From assembly GCA_009777535.1 (NCBI GenBank), contig WRLP01000016.1:1-58913 (forward strand): a stretch of 58,913 nt of DNA, in the 5' to 3' direction. The notes beneath the pieces are model-generated. The model was given only the letters and a program-made list of their open reading frames with translations, was not told where the DNA came from and ran no database searches. Within the stretch, counting starts at the first letter, position 1, and each line of letters starts with the position of its first letter. The translations under genes and the position numbers were made by a program. This document shows, in pieces, positions 40,687 through 50,298 of the stretch. Origin of the DNA: Treponema sp. GTDB lineage: Bacteria; Spirochaetota; Spirochaetia; Treponematales; Breznakiellaceae.

Positions 40687-42399
40687 CTAAGGCAGATTAA
40701 CCGTTACGCCGGGCCATTTCTGGTTTACCCCGCTGGTTAAAAGCAGCTTTTGTGCTGCGCCATAACCTGCTCCCCAAACCTTGCCGTCTGCTGTTCTGTA
40801 ATATACATGCTCTTTGCCGCCGCCGACTTCAACAATGGCAACGCCGGCCGGAGGTGTTTGCACCGTTATGCCTGCGCCATAAATGGTCGGGAAGGCGCTG
40901 CCGCCGGTTTGTCCCCATGTTAATACTGTATTATCGCCGGTAATGGCAACTGTACCAACATAACGGCAGTGCATGCTGACAACATTGGAGACTACCGTGA
41001 TTACACTGCCGTTTGTATGGCCGCCGCTGCCGCCGGTCGATGTTGTTCCCTGTCCAAGCGAAGCGTTCAGACCCCAGCCGATTACACGGCCGTCATCCAG
41101 CAGCGCCTGTCCCCAGCCATTACCGCCTGCAATGAAGGTAATCAATGGCGCATAACTCTTGAGATTATCTGCTCTTGCCGGAGAACGGCGAATTTGCTGT
41201 ACGCCGTAGTTTGTTCCCGGGAATCCCAGGCCGCTTGCTTCATTGTCGCCCCAGGCCCAAACATTGCCCTGGTCGGTAACTACAAAAGCTCCTTCGTAAG
41301 CGCCGCCAATAAGACGGGCCGTCTCATTTTCTATATTTACCTTTACAGGTGATGCCTGGTTGCCGGTACTGCCGGTGCCAAGCTGACCGTAAAGATTGTG
41401 TCCCCATGTCCAAACACTGCCGTCTGTACCTCTTGCAATAAAGAAGTATTCACCGGCTGCAATCTGATCCACCGGAACAGGAATATTTATTTTTCGGGGT
41501 GAATTTACTATGCCCGTTGCCTGTCCTACGCCGGCTGCTCCATAGAGGTTCTGCCCCCAGCCATAAGCATTACCGTCTTTATCTATAGCAACCAATGTAT
41601 ATGCGCTGCCTGTTACTGTTTTGATATTGCTTAAGGAAGTGACTTTGTTAGGTGCCGCTGTGTTACTGACAACCGATACGCCGTTGCCCTGCTGTCCGGA
41701 ACCTCGAAAACCCCAAACCCAAACTTCGCCGTCTTTTAACGCCAGGCCTGTGTCAATGAGTGTATTTCTTGAAGCGGCAAACTGATAAAGGCCGGTGGGA
41801 TCGTCTTCGGTAGGATCATCTTCAGTGGGATCGTCTTCAGTAGGATCGTCTTCAGTGGGATCGTCTTCAGTAGGATCGTCTTCAGTGGGATCGTCTTCAG
41901 TAGGATCGTCTTCAGTAGGATCGTCTTCGGTTGGATCATCTTCAGCGGGATCGTCTTCAGTGGGATCGTCTTCGGTGGGATCGTCTTCTGTAGGCTCGTC
42001 TTCAGTAGGATCGTCTTCATTGGGATCGTCTTCAGTGGGATCATCTTCAGTGGGATCATCTTCAGTGGGATCGTCTTCAGTAGGATCGTCCTCGGCGGGA
42101 TCGTCCTCGGTGGGATCGTCTTCAGTAGGATCGTCTTCAGTAGGATCGTCTTCAGTAGGATCGTCTTCGGCGGGATCATCTTCAGCAGGATCGTCCTCAG
42201 CTGGGTCATCCTCGGCGGGATCGTCCTCATTGGGATCGTTCTCGTTAGGATCTTCCTCGGTTGGCAACTCCGATCCATTACCATGCTGATCAAATCTTGC
42301 GCCGTTTGCACCATTGAATTGACCCAGCGGAGAATCACACCCCGCGATAACCAGCAAGAATGCCATCAATACAGAAACCACAGGTAGAAATTTCTTCAT
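40687..42399 (-). CDS. Lipoprotein with about 30 EDDPT pentapeptides and an RCC1-like domain
   Basis: 570 residues. Signal peptide with lipobox (VIAGC, Cys near residue 20), so lipid-anchored. Residues about 45-200 are a low-complexity spacer of pentapeptide repeats, mostly EDDPT with EDDPA and EDDPN variants. The rest is an RCC1/BNR-like beta-propeller: repeats such as GEVWVWGFRGSGQQGNG, GNAYGWGQNLYGAAGVG, GSVWTWGHNLYGQLGTG and GNVWAWGDNE. The acidic spacer likely holds the propeller away from the membrane. The mature end CDSPL resembles the giant lipoproteins downstream. AAGGAGG precedes the ATG. Ligand unknown. Confidence 0.85.
   Translation of the reverse strand: MKKFLPVVSVLMAFLLVIAGCDSPLGQFNGANGARFDQHGNGSELPTEEDPNENDPNEDDPAEDDPAEDDPAEDDPAEDDPTEDDPTEDDPTEDDPTEDDPAEDDPTEDDPTEDDPTEDDPTEDDPNEDDPTEDEPTEDDPTEDDPTEDDPAEDDPTEDDPTEDDPTEDDPTEDDPTEDDPTEDDPTEDDPTEDDPTEDDPTGLYQFAASRNTLIDTGLALKDGEVWVWGFRGSGQQGNGVSVVSNTAAPNKVTSLSNIKTVTGSAYTLVAIDKDGNAYGWGQNLYGAAGVGQATGIVNSPRKINIPVPVDQIAAGEYFFIARGTDGSVWTWGHNLYGQLGTGSTGNQASPVKVNIENETARLIGGAYEGAFVVTDQGNVWAWGDNEASGLGFPGTNYGVQQIRRSPARADNLKSYAPLITFIAGGNGWGQALLDDGRVIGWGLNASLGQGTTSTGGSGGHTNGSVITVVSNVVSMHCRYVGTVAITGDNTVLTWGQTGGSAFPTIYGAGITVQTPPAGVAIVEVGGGKEHVYYRTADGKVWGAGYGAAQKLLLTSGVNQKWPGVTVNLP
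41794..42264 (-). repeat. 15-base coding tandem repeat (EDDPT units)
   Basis: About 30 tandem copies of a 15-base unit (GATCCTACTGAAGAC-like on the coding strand) with scattered third-base and first-base changes. The unit is a multiple of three, so gain or loss of copies keeps the frame and would only change the length of the spacer. Confidence 0.9.
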
Positions 42400-42421
42400 A
42401 AAAACCTCCTTTTAATTGATA

Positions 42422-42497
42422 AAAGGCCATCGGCCTTGATATGAAACAGTTATATGTTTCTAACGGAAGTATATCTAAATATTACTAAAATTGTCAA
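42422..42497 (-). promoter_or_regulatory. Promoter and leader hairpin of the RCC1-like lipoprotein
   Basis: On the minus strand TTGACA (42497-42492), 18 bases, TATACT (42473-42468): near-perfect sigma-70 promoter. In the leader AAGGCC-GAT-GGCCTT (about 42437-42423) forms a small hairpin just before the ribosome binding site. Confidence 0.7.
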
Positions 42498-42535
42498 GGT
42501 TTAATGTTAAAATTTTATGAAAATATTCGCTCGGC

Positions 42536-43117
42536 CTACCATTCTCTTGGAATAAAACCATTGGGTATGTTTATTTTTACTGTATCTCCGGTCTGTTCTA
42601 TCACATAAAAGCCTGTTTTATGGGCGTAATTACGTACAGAATCGCTCATAATCGCCCCTGCTACAGCTCCCTGAAATTTTCGTGTGTCATTACGGGCATC
42701 AGCACGTTGTCGCAGTACTTCCAGGCGTTCAACATGCTCGACTATATCCTTTTGCTGGGGTTTAGCCTTTACTTCCACCACCATGACTGTATCGCCGTTT
42801 TCCAGCATAATATCTATCTCTGCAAGATATTGCCGGCTGCCGTTTGTGATTACTATATTCTGGGACATTTGTTCAAAAGAGAAGCCCAAAGCCCTGAATT
42901 TCTCCTTAATATTGGGAGCAACCAGATGTTCGGCCAGTTCGCCAAAACGATTACCCAGCCTGCTTATTTGCCGGTCTGTTTCTTTCATTCTCCGGTCAGT
43001 TTCCCTCATCTGTTCTCTGGTTTCTTTAATCTGTTCGCTGGTTTCCCGGAACTTGCGATCGGTTTCCTGAAACATTGCCCAAATCTTTTCAAATGTTAAT
43101 GCCTCTGCTGATGCCAT
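42536..43117 (-). CDS. Coiled-coil PD-(D/E)XK-type protein
   Basis: 193 residues from ATG 43117 (GGAGGG upstream; a TTG at 43132 is less likely). N-terminal residues about 10-60 are a heptad repeat in which ETDRKFRE, ETSEQIKE, ETREQMRE, ETDRRMKE and ETDRQISR follow each other. The C-terminal part has the nuclease-type core LAEIDIMLENGDTVMVVEVKAK (Asp...Glu-x-Lys) and a conserved GFYVIEQTGD end. Similar proteins (DUF3782-like, from memory) are common in spirochaetes and cyanobacteria, often as multicopy accessory genes. Real nuclease activity is not established. Confidence 0.75.
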   Translation of the reverse strand: MASAEALTFEKIWAMFQETDRKFRETSEQIKETREQMRETDRRMKETDRQISRLGNRFGELAEHLVAPNIKEKFRALGFSFEQMSQNIVITNGSRQYLAEIDIMLENGDTVMVVEVKAKPQQKDIVEHVERLEVLRQRADARNDTRKFQGAVAGAIMSDSVRNYAHKTGFYVIEQTGDTVKINIPNGFIPREW

Positions 43118-43443
43118 TAGTACACCCTCCAAAAATAATATATTACATCAAAATAATGATTTCAATGTATTATATATATGGCGCACAGACGCAGGGCGCT
43201 TTAGTCAGAGGAATAATGGACTAGTTCGACAACCCGGTTGGTTGTCTCACAAGTCTTGCAGTTTTTCGGCCTACGGCCTACAAAACTGCTGTTTTCATAA
43301 AGAAGTTGTTCAGAAACTGAAGTTTCCGAACAACTCTAATATAAAAAAATCCGGAGCTTGAAATTAAAGGAAAAGGTAAAAGAGAAAAGATAAATCTCTA
43401 CCTCTCTCTATTACCTTTTACCTCTTAATTTTTACTTTTTTCC
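43118..43443. repeat. Gene-free stretch with four hairpin-forming repeats
   Basis: Hairpins: GACAACC-CGGTT-GGTTGTC (43228-43246); GCAGTTTT with AAAACTGC (43258-43289) containing GGCC-TAC-GGCC; GTTGTTC-A-GAAAC-TGAA-GTTTC-C-GAACAAC (43305-43334); and an AGGTAAAAG / CTTTTACCT purine-rich pair (about 43375-43421) at the end of the giant gene. No coding frame was found; the last one may terminate the giant lipoprotein transcript. A TATAAT-like sequence near 43170 could serve the 43117 gene. Confidence 0.6.
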
Positions 43444-46400
43444 CTATTCCCCAATCGGATAACTGAACTCAATGTTATTTGCTAAGTACCCCAGTATGGG
43501 CTTCCCGTCAGTCATAAAGTCCAGGTTGACCTTCTGGAACTTGTCCGAACCTCCCTGCGGCGGGTTAATGGACGGCACGGTTCTGAATTCCCAGTTGCCG
43601 GTTGTGTACCCGTTTGCATCTACCCCGCCCAATACATCGGCCGGCGAGGAAATTTCATTCTTTGACCAGGCGACCTTAATCGATTCATTGCTTCCGTTTA
43701 CGGCCATGTTGAAATATGAAATATAGGGCGTGGGGGGGGCGGAGGGTCCGTCATTGTACAGCTTAATATCCGTCCAGTAGCCGACCGTACCGTAGAAATC
43801 AACCGTTACGGACCTTACACCGGCGGCGGCAGTTGTCGCCGCGGCAAAATCCTCAACAAAGATGTATTTTAGGGCGTTGTTTGAACCGCCTTCAAACGCT
43901 GCAATATGGAGTTTATCGTCATCGTCAATGGCCATGGAAACATACCTGCCGGTATTCATGGGCATGGCGGTGTTTGCCAGTGAGTTTATCCAGGTAACGG
44001 TGGGGAAAATATCGGAGCCGTCCAGTGGCACACTAGAATACCTGATATACAACTGTCCATCGGTATCATTATAAAAGACAACGACAACAATATTTGTGGA
44101 GGTAACAGCCATGTCAAAATACCTGGAAGCGCTGCCTACAACTTGTATACGGCTATCATCAATATCTGGATTATCTTCAGTATTTCTATTGGGAGCATTT
44201 GTATAGGTTCCCAAATAAGGTCTACCCTCAGCATCTGCTCCAATAACTGAAAGCCGGTTTGTATATCCGGCTGGTGCGGTACCGGGTGCGCTTACATTAT
44301 CCGCCGCCTGTCTGATTCTGAAATTCCGGTATATTACATCCTTGGTAAGATTGTCAAAATAAGCCAAATAATAGGCAGCGCCTGTTGTAGTGTAAGAATT
44401 ACCTTTGGCAATGAGCTTGGGATACATATATCTGTCCAGGAGAAGGCCGCCGAAATTTACAGTTTCCAGCGGGATGGCGTTATTATTGGCGTCGTTAGCC
44501 ATGTTACTGTTCCAAATATTAACATTGGAACTGGGAGGGATGGGAACCGATGTTCTTGAATTAGTAACAGAAGCAGCTCTATCTGCATTAAGATTTTGGT
44601 AAACGGTACCATATCCCCAGCCAACGCCAGTACCAAGGTTGGATGAATTGTACAACTCTGCATACCGGTCGTAAATCACATGGAAATTGGCGCCTGAACG
44701 GTTATATGTTGTAGCATGGACGTACCGGCCCGAATCATCGCGGGTCATGCCCATGGCATCCCAAATGGAAGCCTTTATAAGATACTCGGTATCCATTCTT
44801 GTGCCGTCTTCAAAATCGAATCTTGTCCGCTGAGGCATGGCATGATCTTCGTAGTAGTTTCCTGCAAAGGTATTGGGACCTAAGTCGGGAGTACCACTGT
44901 CGCCGCCTGAAAAGTCAAGATAGCCAAAGACGGGGTTGTTCCCGTCCATCATCATTACCGGATTGTAGCCGTTTACTACATCGGTCTCTATGACCCTGTA
45001 GAATTGCAGATAACGTGTGTTCGTCAGGGTGATATTCCTGGTAATATAGCGGTCTGCCTCGCGGTTGGGCATGTTTTCTTCGTTGTACCCGTTACTTGCG
45101 TTTGCCCCGCTGGTTACCTTTATAAAGGAGCCAAGGGAATCCTTGTTGTTTATATTGTTAAGGCTTGGAATATCATTAGACCAGACCGTTAAATAACCGG
45201 ATGTAGAATTATTACCCAAAAGGATGGATGTTCTATCGGCGGCTACCACAGAGTGGGCTATCGCGTTTCCAAGAGTGGGACCGCTGGCGGGATTTGCCTC
45301 GTGGCTTGGTAAATGAATTCTACTGTCTAATATTCTTACATGGTCGACTGCTGTAGGATTCAGGTTAAAGCCGCGCACGGTTATGAAGGTCGGCTCATCC
45401 CCCTGTATAATCGAGTACTTGCCGTCCGCCGAACGAATGTAATCAGCTCCAAGCCCTCCCAAAACACTATAGGGGGTTTCTATGGCGGAAATGTACGGTA
45501 CAACGTCCATACGGTAGTATGGTGTTTTGTTCTCCGAGGTGGTTTGGGCATCGCTGTCCGCGCTGGTATTGGAGGCCCTGTCTTCGGCAGTAACCTTTAG
45601 TATGCGATCCGTGGCTGCAACAGTGGTAAAAGTATTATTGGATACCAAGCGGGCTGTATCAATATCCAGCCGCCAGTCAATGGCATGGCCGGCTTGATCG
45701 TGGGTCTCCCTGAGCGTTCCGTTGGCATTGCGCTCAATGTGGAACTCCCAGCCATCTGTACCTATATCGCCTTTTTCATCCCACTTTGGCGAGCCGGTCG
45801 GATTGAATTTTACCGCTGTTACAGGATTGCCGTCGTTAAAATCGGTAAAGGTAAACGAAATTTCGCCAATGGTATTGTTGTCAGTTAAAGTTCCCCTTAC
45901 GCTGATCCTTCCCGAAACCTTGGGATCAATGTCCAACAGACCTGTCCCGCCGTCGGTAAACTGCGAAGGCAGATCGGCTTCAAACTCTATGTGGCCGTTT
46001 GTACGCTGGTTGTCGTAAAGCGAATTGTCGCTTGCATTATTCCAGTGGAATGGATTGATCAAAATGGTCGGCCGCTTTGAATCGTCATTGTCAATGTCAA
46101 CGGCAATCAGTACAGCATGGGCAAGCTGATCGGCTTCTGGCGGATCGGTCAGCCCAATTACAGAATCAACAGTCGAGTCGTAGACCTTTACAATAAAGAG
46201 CCGGTCGCTGAGTACTGTTATATCGCCGTTGGCATCTTTTAATGAATCATCAATATTTGTAAAGTCGTCTAGCAAGATGTTGATGTCATCAGCGCCTGCC
46301 GGGAAAGAGTCGGTAATAAAATCCACTTCGGTGTATGGGATTACGATTCCGGTTCCATCACCGGGCCCGGTGGCGACAAAAGTGATGTCGGCACCATTAA

Positions 46401-49400
46401 TCGGAGCGCCGTACTTCGTCCAGTCTGTTACCCCTCCAGATATTGTATAAACTTTGCCCCTTTGCATTGCCGATGCGCTTATTGGGGTACCGGCTTTTAC
46501 ATAAGAAACGCGGTAATGCTTACCGGTGTTACCATCGGAGGTTTCCAGCTTAATGGCGAAACGGTCGTTGCGGACTCTGAACGAAGGGCCTGCAAACTCA
46601 ATTTTTCTGTTGCCTGTCGGCAGGGTTCCGATAATTTCCGGATACTGTCTGAACTCGCCGGGGGCGGAAGACGAAGTCCACGGCGCCACGGTTCCGTCAC
46701 TGTCAATGTCTGTTCCAACATTTATGTATTGGATCCACGGCTTGTTATTTTCGATGTATATGTCTTTTTGATAATGGGTGGCGTTTCCTGCCTGATCCAT
46801 AACAATGTAATGAACCACTAATGGGCCGTCATCGAACTTTGTGGTGTCCATTCTTGCGCCCCAATCCTTGTCTACAAGGCCGCTCCAAATTTCACCGTGC
46901 GTGCCATCTTCATCAAGGTCAACAGTATCTCCCATTTCCTGAGCATCAATGACCATGGCGTGGGGAGATTCCCATACCCTGCCGCCGATAGCAGCGGTCT
47001 TGTCAATAGAAACAAGCAGGGGAAAGTTGGCAAAGCTTGCCGCATTCGGAACAAACGAGCCTGCATCAAAACCAGGCAGGGTCATATCTCTTACATTCGT
47101 TCGTGTCACCATGGGAGGAATTGAGTTGTGCCAGTTGTACTCTGTTGTGTAGACAGGTTTGCCTGCGTAGAAGCCATCGCCTTCGGCGTCCGGATCTGAA
47201 TTGTTTTTGGCGATATATTTACCGCGCGGGTTAAGGTAGTCCCCGGTTCCTTCTACGGTTCGTGTTGCGCCGTTATAAACTATCTGCGCTTTCTCAAAGT
47301 AAACGAGCACTCTTTCCAGGCCCTCGACGGTTTGGGGATTGGCGCCGTAGTCCTTTGCCGTTCCCTGTATCAGAAATTTATCACCCAGGGCATTGTCCGG
47401 AGTCGTTATCTGAAATTCCGGATAATAATTATCAACGCCTGTAATAAACGAACGCCTGGTTTGAAATTTATTTTCGTTGGTGTTCTCCGCAAATACATCA
47501 AGGTACAGATACCCGCTTCTTCCGTAAGGGTAGTAGGCGGAACTTGTTGAATCAATGTCAAATTCAACTTTGTATTCAGCCGGCGAAGAACTGCTTACAG
47601 TGGTAATTGTCCAGCCATAAGAGCTTTGTACAACTCCATTGACTATCAGGTCTGTATAACCATCACTTCCTTCGGTACGGGAAATGCGGGCACTTAGGTC
47701 ATTGATACCGGCACTGTCCCCTACATCAAAGGTAATGGTAAATCTGCCGGCCATTCTTATACCGTCAAAATGAAGCTCAGATTCATCGGCGCCGTACTTT
47801 TGTATCAGAGGCGTTGTAATCGTGGGTACTTTCGAACTGAATCTGACATCTAGCTCTTCAACAGGGCCAACATGATTATTAGCAAGAGGGTTCGGGCCAG
47901 TCTGATCCCTTGTATCAACCGCGCGTACTTCAATTTTAACAGCTACTTCGTCCTCTCCCGCAGGCGGGTTAAGGTCTCCGTTCCTGTTGATATTATACGA
48001 CCACCCCACTACCATGTCGTCGCCAATCTTGTTCGCCAGGAACCAGTTGGACGTGTCACCTGTGTAGCCGGCAGGATACACAGGAGCGGCTGCTCCGGGC
48101 GGCATGTAGGGTACTCCAGCCTTATGTATCCTTATCTGCACGGAGTGTATCCTGATATTATCGCTTGCTATGCCTGACAAACGCACTTCGCCGCCAAGAA
48201 GCGGAGGATCGCCTTTTTCATCCAAAGCCGGAAAGTTGATAGTCACATGCGGTATGTCAAGGTTGGGGTCTATGCAGAGCTTGTAATGTACGACACGCTG
48301 GTTTCCGGCATTGTCAATTACCTTTACATAGAAGGGCAGGTAGAACCGCCCAGAATGATCTTCGCCATTATAGTTGGGATTGGTGGTCCCATAATTCGGA
48401 TCGCTAGTTGAATAACCAAGGTCTGTATCTATCTGTACCAAATCTCTTTGATCTGGGTTTTCCCGGTAGTTGTTAAAGTTTTCGGTATATGTCCAGGCAT
48501 TAACAATTCCGGCCCATCCGGCTTCCGGGGTCGTGGTATGAAGGTTTGTGTTTTTCCAGGGAGCATTCCTGTAGAGCTGTTCCCGCTGGGCATTGCTAAG
48601 GAGGTTACTGTCATCGCCCAGCTTGCCAATATGGTACCAGACTTCCTTTACACCGGCAGGGAGATCTTCGGAAGACCCGCCAACCGTTACCTGGCCTACG
48701 AACCATCTGATCGCGGGTTCGGGGTAATATATTGCGTAACTTCCGCCTTCCAGATTTCCCTGGTACTTGGGGGGCTCTTGCATTGCCATGGGCCGGTCAA
48801 AACTCACTACCGGCGGATCTTTATCGTAAGTAAATCGACTATTCGTCGGAGGACTAAGTCTTTCAAACTCATCCTTGGCGGAGAAATGCACGGTTGCAAT
48901 GCCGTCATGCGGATTGGGCCAGAGCGCTGCCATGGCTCCGGTAATGGTTAACTCGTAATGGTAGGTATTTTCAGTTTTGCCAACGAGTATTGCGTCGTAG
49001 GTACGACTTTGCCATTCCTCCACAATATTATCTTCAGAAATTCTGTACCTTACAAAACCCGCCATACTGTCAAGGTTGTTGGAAGTAGTAACATCAACTT
49101 TAATATCAAAAGGATCCAGGCCGTTAAAATACATTGGATGTTCTCTGATGGTAACTATCGGAATATCAGCGACAATATAGTCTATTTCCATATATTTAAG
49201 CTCATGTGTGTCCGGAGCCAGTCTTGTTGCATTATGTCCCCGCTCATTGTCGGTGCGGTTGGGGTAGTAATTTGGTTTTCCGTATATATCCATTGTCCAT
49301 ATTCTGAACTGATATTGACCGGCATCGAGGTAGGTATAACTCTGTCCTGTCTTTGGTTCGCCGTCTACCGGCCAGCGATAAATACCGCTACCCAGTGGAT

Positions 49401-50196
49401 CTTCTATTTTTACCATGGGCCAGGTAAACCTTGTTGCGGTCAACGCCGGATCGTCTGTTCCGGGTGTTCTTGGCAATACGGTCTGCCTCCACACCCTGTA
49501 CTCCGGGTTAAGCGGTTCGCCGTTACTGTCCAGGGCCTCTCCCCTTGGCCATATCATGATTTTGGGGTAGCCGGGCATTATTCCCATGTTATCAGTAGCC
49601 AGGCCCATAAGGTCAAAACCGACAAATACCGGATCTTCGGATATCAGATTTTCCAAAAACTCTACATTGTCAAAGTTCACGCCCCTTATGGCAGGAATGG
49701 TCAACTCTATTTGCGGAGGTAAATTTTTGACGACATAAATCATGTCGGTTGTTGTGGTTCTCTTTCCCGATACGTCTACGGCCGTTACCTGTGCTTTGAA
49801 TTGGCCATCGGCCATATTCAGGGCAATGGTATCAATATTCACATAGTAAAGACCTGTACTCTTATCCAAATCTGCCCGGACTACCACCGGCTCTGGTGTC
49901 CAAATTCCCGATGGTTTTCCGGTTTCGTCCAGTAATTCGTACTCAATGGTCATAAAAACATAGTCAATGCCGAATTCCTGTTCAATATCCAGCAAAATTC
50001 TGTTTTCCTCGCCTTCGAGGAACGAACCGGGCTGACTCCTTCCGTCCGGATCGGCGGGTATTCTGATTTTTGGTACTTCTGTGTTTATTTTACCGCCCAG
50101 TGACAGCGGACTGTCGCAGGCGGTCACCAAAAAACCCGTTAAAACCAATGCTACAAATAAAATGAATGAATAATGATTTTTCCTTAAAAACTGCAT
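43444..50196 (-). CDS. Giant repeat-rich lipoprotein A
   Basis: 2250 residues from ATG 50196 (GGGGG upstream; ATG 50208 is a less likely start because paralogue B aligns from this Met). Signal peptide and lipobox (FLVTAC), mature start CDSPLSLGGKINTEVP. The body is beta-rich with many Ig-like units, for instance KNLPPQIELTIP and RISVRGTLTDNNTIGEISF; an IPT/TIG-like unit (FITVRGFNLNPTAVDHVRI); and a C-terminal propeller-like region (YVSMAIDDDDKLHIAAF). It ends FSYPIGE. It is expected on the outside of a membrane, as an adhesin or surface scaffold by inference. Paralogous to the two genes upstream. Confidence 0.85.
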   Translation of the reverse strand: MQFLRKNHYSFILFVALVLTGFLVTACDSPLSLGGKINTEVPKIRIPADPDGRSQPGSFLEGEENRILLDIEQEFGIDYVFMTIEYELLDETGKPSGIWTPEPVVVRADLDKSTGLYYVNIDTIALNMADGQFKAQVTAVDVSGKRTTTTDMIYVVKNLPPQIELTIPAIRGVNFDNVEFLENLISEDPVFVGFDLMGLATDNMGIMPGYPKIMIWPRGEALDSNGEPLNPEYRVWRQTVLPRTPGTDDPALTATRFTWPMVKIEDPLGSGIYRWPVDGEPKTGQSYTYLDAGQYQFRIWTMDIYGKPNYYPNRTDNERGHNATRLAPDTHELKYMEIDYIVADIPIVTIREHPMYFNGLDPFDIKVDVTTSNNLDSMAGFVRYRISEDNIVEEWQSRTYDAILVGKTENTYHYELTITGAMAALWPNPHDGIATVHFSAKDEFERLSPPTNSRFTYDKDPPVVSFDRPMAMQEPPKYQGNLEGGSYAIYYPEPAIRWFVGQVTVGGSSEDLPAGVKEVWYHIGKLGDDSNLLSNAQREQLYRNAPWKNTNLHTTTPEAGWAGIVNAWTYTENFNNYRENPDQRDLVQIDTDLGYSTSDPNYGTTNPNYNGEDHSGRFYLPFYVKVIDNAGNQRVVHYKLCIDPNLDIPHVTINFPALDEKGDPPLLGGEVRLSGIASDNIRIHSVQIRIHKAGVPYMPPGAAAPVYPAGYTGDTSNWFLANKIGDDMVVGWSYNINRNGDLNPPAGEDEVAVKIEVRAVDTRDQTGPNPLANNHVGPVEELDVRFSSKVPTITTPLIQKYGADESELHFDGIRMAGRFTITFDVGDSAGINDLSARISRTEGSDGYTDLIVNGVVQSSYGWTITTVSSSSPAEYKVEFDIDSTSSAYYPYGRSGYLYLDVFAENTNENKFQTRRSFITGVDNYYPEFQITTPDNALGDKFLIQGTAKDYGANPQTVEGLERVLVYFEKAQIVYNGATRTVEGTGDYLNPRGKYIAKNNSDPDAEGDGFYAGKPVYTTEYNWHNSIPPMVTRTNVRDMTLPGFDAGSFVPNAASFANFPLLVSIDKTAAIGGRVWESPHAMVIDAQEMGDTVDLDEDGTHGEIWSGLVDKDWGARMDTTKFDDGPLVVHYIVMDQAGNATHYQKDIYIENNKPWIQYINVGTDIDSDGTVAPWTSSSAPGEFRQYPEIIGTLPTGNRKIEFAGPSFRVRNDRFAIKLETSDGNTGKHYRVSYVKAGTPISASAMQRGKVYTISGGVTDWTKYGAPINGADITFVATGPGDGTGIVIPYTEVDFITDSFPAGADDINILLDDFTNIDDSLKDANGDITVLSDRLFIVKVYDSTVDSVIGLTDPPEADQLAHAVLIAVDIDNDDSKRPTILINPFHWNNASDNSLYDNQRTNGHIEFEADLPSQFTDGGTGLLDIDPKVSGRISVRGTLTDNNTIGEISFTFTDFNDGNPVTAVKFNPTGSPKWDEKGDIGTDGWEFHIERNANGTLRETHDQAGHAIDWRLDIDTARLVSNNTFTTVAATDRILKVTAEDRASNTSADSDAQTTSENKTPYYRMDVVPYISAIETPYSVLGGLGADYIRSADGKYSIIQGDEPTFITVRGFNLNPTAVDHVRILDSRIHLPSHEANPASGPTLGNAIAHSVVAADRTSILLGNNSTSGYLTVWSNDIPSLNNINNKDSLGSFIKVTSGANASNGYNEENMPNREADRYITRNITLTNTRYLQFYRVIETDVVNGYNPVMMMDGNNPVFGYLDFSGGDSGTPDLGPNTFAGNYYEDHAMPQRTRFDFEDGTRMDTEYLIKASIWDAMGMTRDDSGRYVHATTYNRSGANFHVIYDRYAELYNSSNLGTGVGWGYGTVYQNLNADRAASVTNSRTSVPIPPSSNVNIWNSNMANDANNNAIPLETVNFGGLLLDRYMYPKLIAKGNSYTTTGAAYYLAYFDNLTKDVIYRNFRIRQAADNVSAPGTAPAGYTNRLSVIGADAEGRPYLGTYTNAPNRNTEDNPDIDDSRIQVVGSASRYFDMAVTSTNIVVVVFYNDTDGQLYIRYSSVPLDGSDIFPTVTWINSLANTAMPMNTGRYVSMAIDDDDKLHIAAFEGGSNNALKYIFVEDFAAATTAAAGVRSVTVDFYGTVGYWTDIKLYNDGPSAPPTPYISYFNMAVNGSNESIKVAWSKNEISSPADVLGGVDANGYTTGNWEFRTVPSINPPQGGSDKFQKVNLDFMTDGKPILGYLANNIEFSYPIGE

Positions 50197-50247
50197 TCTA
50201 ACCCCCATAAAAACGCCTGAAACGGCTGTTTTATTTTAATTATGACT

Positions 50248-50276
50248 ATTATACTAATATTATGATTATTTGTCTA
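50248..50276 (-). promoter_or_regulatory. Promoter of giant lipoprotein A
   Basis: On the minus strand TAGACA (50276-50271), 17 bases, TATAAT (50253-50248), about 50 bases before the start codon. A small palindrome GCAC-TATT-GTGC (50287-50298) lies just upstream of the -35 box and could bind a regulator. Confidence 0.65.
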
Positions 50277-50298
50277 CAATTTGAATGCACTATTGTGC

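Noticed and set aside
41794-42264. Possible CRISPR array because of the regular repeats
   Set aside because: The unit is 15 bases with no spacers and lies in frame inside a lipoprotein gene; no cas genes are present.
41795-42289. Open frame on the plus strand encoding a run of VGSSS pentapeptides
   Set aside because: It is the antisense reading of the EDDPT repeat; a 15-base repeat keeps several frames open. It has no signal, start context or non-repeat domain.
48958-49722. Long plus-strand frame antisense to giant lipoprotein A
   Set aside because: Its sequence has no domain logic or ribosome binding site and it mirrors a well-supported coding strand. The similar frame at 54952-55605 in gene B is rejected for the same reason.
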